NCBI RefSeq assembly: GCF_024679095.1
Contig: NW_026111628.1
Span: 25,001 to 89,000, forward strand
Origin: Eriocheir sinensis
Lineage: Eukaryota > Arthropoda > Malacostraca > Decapoda > Varunidae
Length of the DNA: 64,000 bases
Direction of reading: 5' to 3'
Positions 12,523-23,772 of this stretch are shown piece by piece; the stretch's first letter is position 1, and each line of letters starts with the position of its first letter. The translations under genes were made by a program, and so were the position numbers. The notes beneath the pieces were generated by a model. That model worked only from the letters and a program-made list of their open reading frames with translations, searched no databases and was not told where the DNA came from.

Positions 12523-12530
12523 CCAGGGTC

Positions 12531-13410
12531 ACACACCTACCCCGGGAAATGCCCACAAATCCTAAGAAAGCCTGGTCAAATGTGTGTTTCTATAGGTTCA
12601 CAGTACAGAGGAAGGGTCAAACTACCACCAGGGTCACAAAACTACCCCTGGAAATGCCCACAACTCCTAAGAAAGCCTGGTCAAATATGTGTTTCTTTAG
12701 GTTCATGGTACAATGGAAGGGTCAAACTACCACCAGGGTCACAAAACTACCCCTGGAAATGCCCACAACTCCTAAGAAAGCCTGGTCAAATATGTGTTTC
12801 TTTAGGTTCATGGTACAATGGAATGGTCAAACTACGACCAGGGTCACAAAACTACCCCTGGAAATGCCCACAACTCCTAAGAAAGCCTGGTCAAATATGT
12901 GTTTCTTTAGGTTCATGGTACAATGGAAGGGTCAAACTACCACCAGGGTCACAAAACTACCCCTGGAAATGCCCACAACTCCTAAGAAAGCCTGGTCAAA
13001 TGTGTGTTTCTTTAGGTTCATGGTACAATGGAATGGTCAAACTACCACCAGGGTCACAAAACTGCCCCTGGCAATGCCCACAACACCTAGGAAAGCCTGG
13101 TCAAATGTGTGTTTCCTTAGGTTCATGGTACAGAGGAAGGGTCACACTACTACCAGGGTCACAAAACTACACCTGGAAATGCCCACAACTCCTAGGAAGA
13201 GCCTGGTCAAATGTGTTTCCTTAGGTTCACAGTACTGAAGAAGGGTCACAAAACTACCCCTGGAAATGCCCACAACTCCTAGGAAAGCCTTGGCAAATGT
13301 GTGTTCCCTTAGGTTCATGGTACAGAGGAAGGGTCACACTACCACCAGGGTCACACAACTACCCCTGGAGATGCCCCCAACTCCTAGGAAAGCCTTGTCA
13401 AATGTGTGTG
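12531..13410. repeat. 105-bp satellite array, right block
   Basis: Continuation of the array left of the hAT element: about eight units with landmarks AGGTTCATGG and ACTACCACCAGGGTCAC. Neighbouring units share variants (ACAATGGAA against ACAGAGGAA), suggesting local duplication. Confidence 0.94.
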
Positions 13411-13411
13411 G

Positions 13412-13675
13412 CGGTCGAAATGTTTTGTTTAGTCAGCGCAACATCTGTGGTCATATGCCGGAGAGAGACAGAAGGGGAAGGAATTATAGGAGAAGGGAAC
13501 AGACCCCAGGAGACGGGACACAACCCCCGATTAATACCTGGTACACTGCTGGGTGGACAGGGGCTACGTAGGGTATCGGAAAAGCCGCCCAAATTTTTCC
13601 ACTTCGCCCGGGAATCGAACCCGGGCTTTTTCGGTTGTGAGCCGAGTGTGCTAACCACTGCACCACGAAGCCCCC
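13412..13675 (-). mobile_element. tRNA-derived SINE
   Basis: On the minus strand the 5' end is tRNA-like: a GTGGTGCAGTGGTTAGCAC segment containing an A-box, and GGGTTCGATTCCC matching the B-box consensus GGTTCRANYCC. A tRNA-unrelated body of about 190 bp follows, ending near GCGCTGACTAAACAAAAC. The D-arm, anticodon-arm and T-arm order is kept, but acceptor pairing is lost, so it is a SINE and not a tRNA gene. Confidence 0.82.
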
Positions 13676-13766
13676 AAGATTTGTTGGACCGTAGCGTCAA
13701 CCCCATATCTCGAGGGCCCAGGCTCATATCCCAGGCAGGTAGTTGGGAAAAGAACTATCTGGAATA

Positions 13767-13943
13767 AGGTAATTTCTCATGTGCTTTGAGAAATGTCATT
13801 AGCTGAAGGCTCAGACTGTCGGACCCACAGCTCCTAGTGCTTCCCCTTCTGAGGCTCCACAGCTTCCTGAGGTCCAGGTTCTGACACATGAAGCCGCACA
13901 CACGACAGGGTGCAGAGGCGTCCTTCAGCGCGGTGTTGTGCAG
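13767..13943 (-). other. Exon-like block, unknown host gene
   Basis: Minus strand. A good splice acceptor (GCTTGGTGCCCACAG) precedes a frame beginning LHNTALKDASAPCRVCGFMC that stays open past SLSLQLMTFLKAHEKLPY. Codons in the first 30 positions mostly end in G or C, as in a real exon. The CRVCGFMC cysteine spacing suggests a metal-binding turn. No strong splice donor follows, so the 3' limit is uncertain and the distal half may be intronic. I do not recognise the family. It may belong with the blocks at 25471, 26500, 27550 and 28454. Confidence 0.4.
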
Positions 13944-14239
13944 CTGTGGGCACCAAGCAAGGGTATCACAACACTACTTCACAGCCTAACTAACGTCCCT
14001 TTTATCCCTTAACCCAGCAGCAGCGGGGATCATGTTTCTTAATGGTCCCTCCAAGCGAGAAAAATGGGAAAAAATCACCCTCACACAAACCATGTCACAA
14101 TATATATCAAAGCATTTGTGATCAGGTTATGTATCATCCATTTTGGGGGTTTATATCATGGAACAAATTTGGCCCGTCACTGCTACACGGCAAAGACACA
14201 ATGAGTCTCTGAGAGTCATGTTATAAGACATTTCATAGT

Positions 14240-14565
14240 CCAAGAACACATATTTGACAAGGCTTTCGTAGGAGTTGTGGGCATTTCCAGGAGTAGTTCT
14301 ATGACCCTGGTGGTAGTTTGACCCTTCTTCTGTACTGTGAACCTAGAAAACACATATTTGACAAGGCTTTCGTAGGAGTTGTGGGCATTTCCAGGAGTAG
14401 TTGTATGACCCTGGTGGTAGTCTGACCCTTCTTCTGTACTGTGAACCTAGAAACACATATTTGACAAAGCTTTCGTAGGAGTTGTGGGCATTTCCAGGAG
14501 TAGTTCTATGACCCTGGTGGTAGTGTGACCCTTCTTCTGTACCATGAACCTAAAGAAACACTCAT
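14240..14565 (-). repeat. Three inverted units of the 105-bp satellite
   Basis: Same unit as the 10644-13410 array, in opposite orientation (CACATATTTGACAAGGCTTT, then GGAGTTGTGGGCATTTCCAG). It lies within the TTAA-flanked family B element, so the satellite may have been captured by that element. Confidence 0.9.
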
Positions 14566-14594
14566 TAGAACCCGACTGACCCCTCTCATTGACC

Positions 14595-14927
14595 TTAACC
14601 CCTTCAACGCGAGGATGCGTATACTGCATCCTTGCATGCCCCATACCACATCCGAGGACACGCGTACTGCATCCTAGCTCACTGTAGCCAATATACGAGT
14701 TATTTTATCTCTATATTTATGCTAACATCTCAAAACTATCAATCCATTTATGTTTCTCTGTGTGCACCATTTAATTCTGCATGTTTTCATACATAATACA
14801 TGATGATTATGTTGAGTTTATGGCTGAAAACTTGTTATATTCAATAGCGACATTTGAAATTCAGAGCGCGGTGATCCTGGATACGGAACGGGGTGCTGTT
14901 TTGGCCCGGCCGTAGTGAAGGGGTTAA
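14595..14927. mobile_element. TTAA-flanked miniature element nested in family B
   Basis: TTAA, CCCCTTCAACGCGAGG, about 300 bp, CGTAGTGAAGGGG, TTAA. The terminal inverted repeat is about 8 bp (CCCCTTCA). Length 333 bp including both TTAA copies. It interrupts the right end of the family B element. Confidence 0.82.
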
Positions 14928-15160
14928 GAAACATGATCCCCGCTGCTGCCGCTGGGTCAATGATGCTACTGTAAGAATTCTAGTACACAGTCAAACCATT
15001 TCGTATAGTCTGGGTGTTCAATTCCGTGGGTCCTTTCCTCCCCTCTGCTCTGCCACACAGTCCCAACACCTGTCCCTTCCTCTCATATGCTACCATTAAG
15101 AATCATGATCCCCACTGCTACCGGGTTAAATATACAGGACTAACATGCCAGGGACTCACC

Positions 15161-15265
15161 GAGCAGGCTGTGTTGGGGAGGTAGTCCAGGCCACACTCTT
15201 CCAGCATGTCAGTGGCCACGGACAGGGGGAAGATTGCCGCCGAGTACATCAACCGCTACAGGGAG
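15161..15265 (-). other. Exon-like block, unknown host gene
   Basis: Minus strand. The frame YSAAIFPLSVATDMLEECG continues to PNTACS and then a consensus donor GTGAGT. Upstream, CTCCCAAAG follows the long AG/CT tract and could act as an acceptor. The frame then has one TAG about ten codons before YSAAIF, so the copy may be broken or the exon may start later. The plus strand also has a G/C-ending frame (MSVATDRGKIAAEYINRYRE), so the coding strand is not certain. Family not recognised. Confidence 0.35.
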
Positions 15266-15280
15266 AAGATCTTGACCTTT

Positions 15281-15438
<158 letters not shown>

Positions 15439-15489
15439 TTCAACATTACTATTTATGTTATATTAATTTACAAGATGCATTCAACTTAG

Positions 15490-16215
15490 CAATAACATTT
15501 TCCACCTCAGCCTGCACCCCTCAACAAGCTGTCGAAGGAAGGGTGATGCTTGGCTCCGTCACCCTCCCGCTCCAGGATTACGTCAGGATCCTCGGAGTGG
15601 ACTTGGACCGAGAGCTGCGCTTCGACCGCCGCCTGAAACACGTCGCCCACCAAGCCTCCCTACGTGTCTCTGCCCTTCGTAGAGTGGCTAATTTCCTCGA
15701 CAAGCGAGGAATTATGCTCCTCTACAAGGCCCAGGTAAGATCCTACCTGGAGTACGGGGCTCTGACCTGGATGTCCAGCTCTGCCACACACCTGCAGAGA
15801 CTGGACAAGGTGGAGCGACGGGTGCAGCGACTGGTACAGGAGAACAACCCCCAGCCGCCCCCTCAGGATATTATACATCTAGACACTCTGGAGCACCGCC
15901 GGGACGTCGCTGCGCTGGTGGTGTTCCACAAGGCCCAGGTACAAGGAGTACCACACCTGGCGAGACTGAGGCTCCCCCGCGAGAGGCTGTGAGAGATACG
16001 AGAACGGTACTCTCCAGCCACGAGCAGGTCGGGGTGCCGAGGTCACGCGGCAGCCAGCACCAACGGACCTGCACCTCCAGGGTGTCCCGCCTGTGGAACA
16101 CATTCACTGCAGCAGGGCCAACAGTGAGGGAAATGTCCACCCAGCAGGTAAAAGTGGCTGCTCACAGGTGGCGAAGAACATGCCCCACACCACTAGTGAT
16201 GCTAAATACACAGTG
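15490..16215 (+). pseudogene. LINE reverse transcriptase, C-terminal fragment
   Basis: Contains the thumb and C-terminal part of a Jockey/CR1-group LINE: YVRILGVDLDRELRFDRRLK, RVSALRRVANFLDKRG, YKAQVRSYLEYGALTWMSS, LDKVERRVQRLVQ, LEHRRDVAALVVFHKAQ. A TGA follows at 15990, and the same frame resumes with RVSRLWNTFTAAGPTV. The polymerase active-site part is absent. Codons are G/C-rich, unlike the AT-rich LINEs elsewhere in the window, so this is a different family. The (AG)n tract sits directly upstream of the truncation. Confidence 0.85.
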
Positions 16216-16368
16216 AACAAGTGTAAAGGGCTTTTAAAATAATGCACATGAAAAAGTGACATTTTAAGCCCTAAAAAGTGCACAGTGAAACATATGCTAC
16301 TCGAACGATCGCATAAAGTGTCATCGGCAAAAATACAAATATGTTGTGTACAATAGATTCGTCAGTTT

Positions 16369-16469
<101 letters not shown>

Positions 16470-16554
16470 TGGAAGGGAAGGGCAGGACAAGGAGGAGGCA
16501 GAAATTATACAAAGTGAAATATTGTGAAGCGGAAAATTGTAGGTAGGCAAAGAT

Positions 16555-16840
16555 ATACTGGCCAGGCTTTTGAAGGAGTGTTTTGTGATGGTGGTGATAC
16601 ATGGCTTCTGCACACCTTCATCTGAAGAAACACCCATGGAAACAAACCTAGTCAGTGTGGCTTTGGAAAATAGTCATAATGGGAGATGACAAGTCTCTTA
16701 TAGAATTTGCTAGGCTTTTCACGTAGTATTTTTGTGATGATACATGGCTTTTGCACCTTCAATGGAAAAGTCACCCATGGAAACAAACCTAGTCAGTCTT
16801 CCCTGTGGCCTTGGGAAATGGTTGTAGTAATGGGAGACAC
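16555..16840. repeat. Dispersed ~150-bp repeat, two diverged tandem copies
   Basis: The segment with GATACATGGCTT and CACCCATGGAAACAAACCTA appears twice, about 150 bp apart. The same family lies in inverse orientation at 26708-27010 (CTGTTTCCCAAGGCCACA). Function unknown. Confidence 0.75.
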
Positions 16841-17367
16841 ACACATTTAAGAAGACAGAGGTACAGAGTGATGCTGGGTTATATTGGGAGCCAGATGCAG
16901 TTAAAAACATAGACCTGAGAACCATTTCCCCATGTCCACATGTCTGGAGGAAGGGAGCATGTCTGTGGGCCCCTGTACACCTGTCACAAGTATGAGGGAG
17001 ACCGCTAACCCTCTCCCTAACACTCCGAATAAGAGAATTTTGTTTATGAAAGCACTTCTTGTGCATATGAAGGAAGGAAAGTCTGTTTTATCTTTCTTTT
17101 TGACCTTGAGCGACGTCCTTTACTGTAAGAAAAAAAAAAAAATATAAACCATCCAGCAGTGAAGCAAGTTTCCAGACTCAACTCAGTGTTTGGTAAAATT
17201 GTTGCGGCATTGAACAAATCTTTCTGTATTTTGTATCTTTTTATGCTTTTTATTATTTCTTATTTACCTTTCAATGTTCTTCACCTGTATAATTTCTTTA
17301 CTCCTAATGTTATACACTTTTAAATGATCATCTTGTTTTTGTAAATCAAGACAACATGTTATAGATG
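16841..17367. other. No recognised feature
   Basis: AT-rich sequence. A short frame at 16932-17147 has no recognisable domain. Confidence 0.5.
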
Positions 17368-17677
17368 TACAGTCGCGATATGAAGTGATGTCGCCGCTCT
17401 CAGAATGTTTCCTACGGGAGCATTTGAAGGTAACGGAAGTGATGTGTATTTATTGTTTATGTTATAATGTTCCCTCTTAATGATAATATGTTGTGATGTA
17501 AAGCACAGTAAAATAACAAAGCAGTACCTGATTTACAATTATACATTCATTTGTTTTAAAAATGCAACTGCAAATGTCATGTGTTGTCTTCAGTACTGAA
17601 GACAACCTTCAAATGATTTAGCTCACATCATGTGCTTATCTTTGCAAAACAGTTGTTATACGGCGTTAACATTTAGG

Positions 17678-17811
<134 letters not shown>

Positions 17812-17854
17812 AGTGCGGCAACTATGCCTGATGAACAAGCCTCCCATAACCCAC

Positions 17855-17940
17855 TTAGCCAGTGGTGTACCTCTTTGGCCGACTCGGTAAGGAGTGGCTC
17901 TCCCGTCACGCTGGTCACAGGTTCAATCCCAGGCAGCCGG
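17855..17940 (+). other. tRNA-like segment (SINE head remnant)
   Basis: TTGGCCGACTCGGTAAGGAG resembles an A-box and GGTTCAATCCC matches the B-box; the spacing fits a tRNA. Acceptor and anticodon pairing are poor, so this is a SINE head or tRNA relic and not a functional tRNA. Confidence 0.45.
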
Positions 17941-18009
17941 CGACATCACTTCATATCGCGACTGTACATGCCAGCCATGATATAACTTTCTTCATCAATA
18001 AACCTACAA

Positions 18010-18012
18010 TTA

Positions 18013-18057
<45 letters not shown>
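18010..18057. repeat. (TTA)n microsatellite
   Basis: About 16 TTA units. Confidence 0.96.
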
Positions 18058-18815
18058 GATTATTATAAATTCCAATAAGTTGTGGCACTAGGGTCAATTT
18101 TTGTCAGTGCTAACACACTCCATTACAAGTGTACTGAGTGCCCTACCTAATGGTTTGTTATCCCATTAAGTGAAAGTAAACACTATCTGTTTCCATACTT
18201 GGCACAAAACAATAATTCCTGCATTCCTTGGCTGTAGTATCATGCTGTACACACTGGCATGTGTTAAGTATTACTGGGCTGACTTGAGGAAGAACAAATG
18301 TTACAGTTTACAAGTCACCAGGTGTGACAGTTTTCTTTGGTCACCATCCAATAGAGCAATTGTTTTGTTTCTAAACTTGCAAGACAACAATGCTATGTCT
18401 GATTTTTGTTGTGTTGTCAGCCATTAAGGGCAGACTGAAATAAATGTTACAGACATCATTATTACTGTGGTTTGCAGCATTTCCAACACAATCAAGTAAC
18501 ACTTTCAAAATATCACAGCCATCAGTACTTAGAGCATGTTACAGGCAGGAGGTGACATTTCCTTTGTTTTGGGCAGGCAAGACAGGCAGCCAGTGTTGTT
18601 TTGGCATAAACACATGGTAGTGAGGGCATTAAAATACTCAATAAATTTGTAAGGCAGCAGTGTTTCATCACTGCCTGCCACTCACTGACGTCCCAAACCT
18701 TACATGGGCCCAGGGAACCAAAGCTGGCTGTGGCTTCAAGCTTTGCACAGACTTAACCAATCCTTAGATTCAGAGATCAGTGTTCTGAACACTGAATCAT
18801 ACCTGCCAGCAGCTG
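18058..18815. other. No recognised feature
   Basis: Unique-looking AT-rich sequence. The frame at 18170-18427 has no known motif. Confidence 0.5.
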
Positions 18816-18904
18816 TTAACCCTTTCATTGCTAATCCCTCGCAGCGAGACTATCCCCCAGGCGCACTCGGGCAGCCCAGCTGAGGGAGGGGGGTCTCTTT
18901 TAAC

Positions 18905-19178
18905 CTCAGCATCTCAAAAACTATTCATCACAGCTAAAAAACAAAAAAAAACATTGGAAAGAGGAGGCCAAGATCTATAAGATTCGGTTATGTAAGCCTC
19001 TCCTGCAAATGTACAGGCACGTTCAGCAAGTGACGCTAGTGCTCGCTCTTTCAACCGCTGTATCTCAAAAACAATTCACCACAGCTAAAAAACAAAAAAC
19101 CTTTGGAAAGAAGAGGCCAAGATCTATAAGATTCGGTTATGTAAGCCTCTCCTGCGAACATACAGGCACGTTCAGGGG
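18905..19178. repeat. Two tandem copies of a 155-bp segment
   Basis: CTCAAAAACTATTCATCACA to CTCCTGCAAATGTACAGGCA recurs 155 bp later with few changes. It lies within TTAA family C. Confidence 0.9.
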
Positions 19179-19535
19179 GTGTTGCCTGTGAAGACGTACA
19201 TTTATGCGTGCGCGACGGTCAACCGTAAGGCAATTACTGAGTAGCTCTCTTGATGATGGGGTGCTGGCAGGGCAGTACTGCCAAATGCAAAATTTACAAC
19301 TATATGGTCAAAAAATCAGTGAGGTGAAGCTATGCAAAAATGCTGCAATATTGGACAACAACATCCACCAGTTACTCGTCCGTAGATTTTCTGCGCTTTT
19401 CCGCTCTAGGCTGATATGATTTTCCACCAAATTTAGTGGAAAACCCACTCAATTGGCAGTGCTGTGGGGTGAGAAATAGTGTTGGAACACTCTCATATGT
19501 GGGAAATTTGAGTGCGACTGGTGATCACAGCGAGG

Positions 19536-19878
19536 GTTTAGCACCACCGGCAAGTTACGCTGGTCCACGCTGCAAGGATTTAGCACCACCGGCAAGTTAC
19601 GCTGGTCCACGCTGCAAGGATTTAGCACCACCGGCAAGTTACGCTAGTCCTCGCTGCAAGGATTTAGCACCACCGGCAAGTTACGCTGGTCCTCGCTGCA
19701 AGGATTTAGCACCACCGGCAAGTTACGCTAGTCCTCGCTGCAAGGATTTAGCACCACCGGCAAGTTACGCTGGTCCACGCTGCAAGGATTTAGCACCACC
19801 GGCAAGTTACGCTGGTCCACGCTGCAAGGATTTAGCACCACCGGCAAGTTACGCTGGTCCACGCTGCAAGGATTTAGC
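19536..19878. repeat. 42-bp minisatellite, about 8 copies
   Basis: The unit is GGATTTAGCACCACCGGCAA followed by GTTACGCTGGTCCACGCTGC and AA, with T/A variants. The unit is 14 codons long, so the open frame with repeated LAPPASYAGPRCKD is a by-product. GGATTTAGCA and CGCTGCAA also form the element's right terminus. Confidence 0.93.
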
Positions 19879-20087
19879 ATCAAAAGGGTTAAACACACAG
19901 GTCCAGCTGGGGGTAGGGCTGGGCTGGGCAGGTACCAGTACAGGACAGGTCCTAAGAGTACTGACTCTACAACAGCACCAGACTGATGAGCAGACTGGTG
20001 CCCTGACCGTGTCACACAGTACTGCCAATACCAGTACTGGTGCCTGCCCTTACTGCCAACAGGACTTGTTGGTTGGGCTTTAACAGC

Positions 20088-20112
20088 CCAACAATAATAA
20101 TATAATAATAAT

Positions 20113-20147
<35 letters not shown>

Positions 20148-20222
20148 CATACATACATACCTGCTTCCCTCCTTCTTGTGGCAGTGAGTGGCTCCCCTGG
20201 TGGTGGTGGTGGTGGTGGTGGT
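20088..20222. repeat. (TAA)n, (CATA)n and (GGT)n short tracts
   Basis: Three adjoining simple repeats within about 135 bp. Confidence 0.9.
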
Positions 20223-20329
20223 TCCACATCGCTGATCCTGCAAATAATGGTTCATAAATATACACTTGGAGACAGGCTGGAAAAAAAAAACACGGTAAAA
20301 AAAAAATATATATTTTATTTATTTACTTT

Positions 20330-20760
<431 letters not shown>

Positions 20761-20793
20761 TGTATTAACTGTATTAATTGTGTTTGTATAGCA

Positions 20794-21161
<368 letters not shown>

Positions 21162-21983
21162 GGCCGCCATTTTGATCGCCGCCAGTTTGATCGTCGGCAT
21201 TGTGTCTTGCTTTCTCGTTTGGATGAATATCACTTTGATCTTGCACCTTGGTTCTTATTTTCTCATTAGAACACATGTAGCTAGTATGGACGGACCATTA
21301 GCCAGGATGGATGAGGATGCTGTCGCTGCTGCCGACTGCCGATGTAAACAATGAAACCAAACAAACACACGCTACGCTAAACAAAGTAGTACGCTTAAAA
21401 CATGTGATGTAAATGTTTTATTGTATGTTTGTCTGTGTCTCCTTGTCTGGACCAGTGTATGTTGATACTTGTGAGCGTTGCAGATCTGAATTGTGAATGT
21501 TGCAGAGTGCGATTGTGAATGGTTGTGCAAGCTTGCAAGTGTGACCTTGATGCATCGTGCAGGTGGAGACACAGTATGATGACTCATATTATCGCGCAAC
21601 TCGTATGTTGGAAGGGGAATGTGGCATGGAGTGGAGAGGGGAGTCGTGTTTGTGTCGTTGTCTTGAGAGTACGGTGTGAGAGTAGTCGTGCAGTAGTTTG
21701 TTTGTTCGCCGCACCTACGTCCTTGCTGGGGCGAAGGTGCGGACGTGGTGTTGTTGAGAGTTTGTTTAATGTTTTTTGTCTAATACATTGATCTATTCGT
21801 TACAAGCTATTTCGGCAATACGTATTAGAAAGCATATTCATTTTAACTGTTCTTATCAATTTTAAATGTGTTAATATAGTACATATGTAGTTACTTTTAT
21901 TTATTTTTGATGTTTTATAACGTTTTAGTATAGAATTTTAATTGCATTATCCAGATCAATTTCGGATAATCCGGTTTTTCGGA
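21162..21983. other. No recognised feature
   Basis: About 820 bp without a repeat, terminal inversion or coding frame that I can support. A short frame ([19 protein letters not shown]) is hydrophobic but begins at the TA tract edge and has no homology I recognise. Confidence 0.45.
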
Positions 21984-22101
<118 letters not shown>

Positions 22102-22103
22102 CT

Positions 22104-23210
22104 GGGGGATGGAGTGTACCTGGATTTGAAAAAGGCATTCGACAAAGTACTGCACAGAAGATTAATTTGGAAAATTAAAAATAGGGGTGGAGTGGGTGAT
22201 GGACTGATTAAGTGGCTGGAGGACTTCCTAACTAACAGGGAAATGAGGACAATAATCAGGGACAAGGCTTCCAACTGGTGCCCAGTGAGGAGTGGGGTCC
22301 CACAAGGTTCGGTGCTGGCGCCAATAATGTTTGCTGTTTGTATAAATGATATGGTGGAGGGAGTGACCAGCCATGTGAGTTTGTTTGCAGATGATGCAAA
22401 GCTGTTGAGACGAGTCAATGATGTGAAGGACTGTGAGGCATTGCAGAGGGACCTGGACAAAATATGGGAGTGGAGTGGTACATGGCAGATGGAGTTCAAC
22501 CTTGGGAAATGTAAAAAAATAGAGTTTGGGAGGAGCAGTAGATGTGAATATGATTATAAGATGGGAAGTGAGATAATATGCAGGGGAGTGGAAGAAAAAG
22601 ATTTGGGAGTGACTGTCTCAGAGAACATGTCACCGGACAAACAGATCAACAGGATAACGGGACAAACTATGAATTTGCTGAGGAACATAAGGACGGCATT
22701 TGTGTATTTGGACGAGGAGATGATGAAGAAATTAATAGTTACAATGATAAGGCCAAGGTTGGAGTATGCAGCAGTGGTCTGGTCTCCTCATGAAAAGAAG
22801 AATATAAGAAAGCTGGAAAGAGTACAGAGAATGGCAACTAAGATGGTACCGGAACTTAGGGATCGGACTTACGAGGAGAGACTCAATAGCATGGGGCTCA
22901 CAACCATGGAGAGAAGAAGAGAAAGAGGAGACCTGATAGCGGTGTACAGGGTGGCGAGCAGGGTGGAGAATCTGGAGTGTGTGTAGAGCGAGAGGGAAAT
23001 GAGAGGACATGGAAAGAAGTTGAGGGCGACCACGTGCAGGCAAGATGTCAAAAAGTTTAGCTTCTCAAACAGAAGCATTGAGTTGTGGAATGGACTGGAG
23101 GAGGAGGTGGTTTGTGCAAGAAACATTCATGATTATAAGAAAAAGTTGGATAAGAGAGGATATGGAGACGGGACAGCGTGGCCGTAGCTCTTTTCCCATA
23201 TGTCACAACT
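22104..23210 (+). pseudogene. CR1/Jockey-group LINE reverse transcriptase, 5'-truncated
   Basis: Starts inside motif A ([16 protein letters not shown]), then [23 protein letters not shown] with the catalytic Asp pair, EKDLGVTVSENM, RPRLEYAAVVWSP, LERVQRMATKMVPELRD, LTTMERRRERGDLIAVYR. A TAG stops the frame at 22984, after which the same frame continues to the natural C-terminus (FSNRSIELWNGLEEEVV, ending GDGTAWP). The 3' end CACAACTAGGTGAATAC runs into (AC)n, the likely tail. One nonsense mutation plus truncation make it a relic, but the rest is well kept. Confidence 0.9.
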
Positions 23211-23216
23211 AGGTGA

Positions 23217-23270
<54 letters not shown>
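23217..23270. repeat. (AC)n microsatellite
   Basis: About 27 AC units forming the 3' tail of the LINE. Confidence 0.96.
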
Positions 23271-23274
<4 letters not shown>

Positions 23275-23766
23275 TGAGGCAATGGGACAAGCCATACAGT
23301 CAGCGACAATTAGAGGAGTTCTGTCCCCCCAAAATTGCCAGTGATCGCTAGCTACTTTAACTAAAACAGAGTCAAGGCCTGTTGATGCTATGAAGACTCG
23401 CACACTTTAAAATCTCTCACGTGATAAGTCATGATGCACTGTGCCTATAGTCTACAAGACATTGATCCCAAGTGTTTATGCTAACATTCTTCAGGTTAAG
23501 TGGTGAGAAACACTCTACCATTCAGTTATTACAAGCTAAATACTCGCACCCAAGCTTACACCATTCTCGCATTTTTGTCTAATCTCCTGCCGCATGTATA
23601 GCTTGAACCATTTTTCCAATAGATTCCACGAAGACTTACTTATGTTCAATCTGGAAAGTACCGAACAGAATCTAGTCGGTAGAACTCGTGGTAATGAGAT
23701 ATTCAAAAGGCCGAAACCCGCACAGTACCAAAAGGAGCCGCTGAGGGGCCGAGCTCACTCTCACCA
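23271..23766. other. No recognised feature
   Basis: Nothing beyond unstructured unique sequence. Confidence 0.5.
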
Positions 23767-23772
23767 AGACTT

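Larger units (their letters stand above)
14009..15129. mobile_element. TTAA-flanked piggyBac-type miniature element, family B
   Basis: The left end is TTAA then CCCAGCAGCAGCGGGGATC. An inverse copy of that end lies at 14924-14958 (ending GCTGGGTCAA) and another at 15095-15129 (CCACTGCTACCGGG then TTAA). CCC...GGG termini next to TTAA fit piggyBac transposons. The two right ends suggest either a terminal duplication or two overlapping insertions. The element contains inverted 105-bp satellite units and a nested TTAA element, and no transposase frame. A related fragment is at 27868. Confidence 0.78.
18816..19892. mobile_element. TTAA-flanked piggyBac-type miniature element, family C
   Basis: TTAA, CCCTTTCATTGCTAATCCCT, about 1.06 kb, then GGATTTAGCATCAAAAGGG, TTAA. 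The termini are imperfect inverse copies over about 30 bp, extending into GCAGCG. Inside are a two-copy 155-bp repeat and a 42-bp minisatellite whose unit resembles the right terminal repeat. No transposase frame. Confidence 0.85.

Noticed and set aside
12520..13238. Repeat proteins of about 230 residues over the 105-bp array
   Set aside because: Two overlapping frames are open on the same strand and the unit is a multiple of three. There is no start context, domain or codon bias.
13580..13675. Functional tRNA gene
   Set aside because: A-box and B-box are present but acceptor pairing is lost, and a SINE body follows.
19436..20083. 215-codon ORF over the 42-bp minisatellite
   Set aside because: It lies across a TTAA element boundary, and its body is the minisatellite unit.
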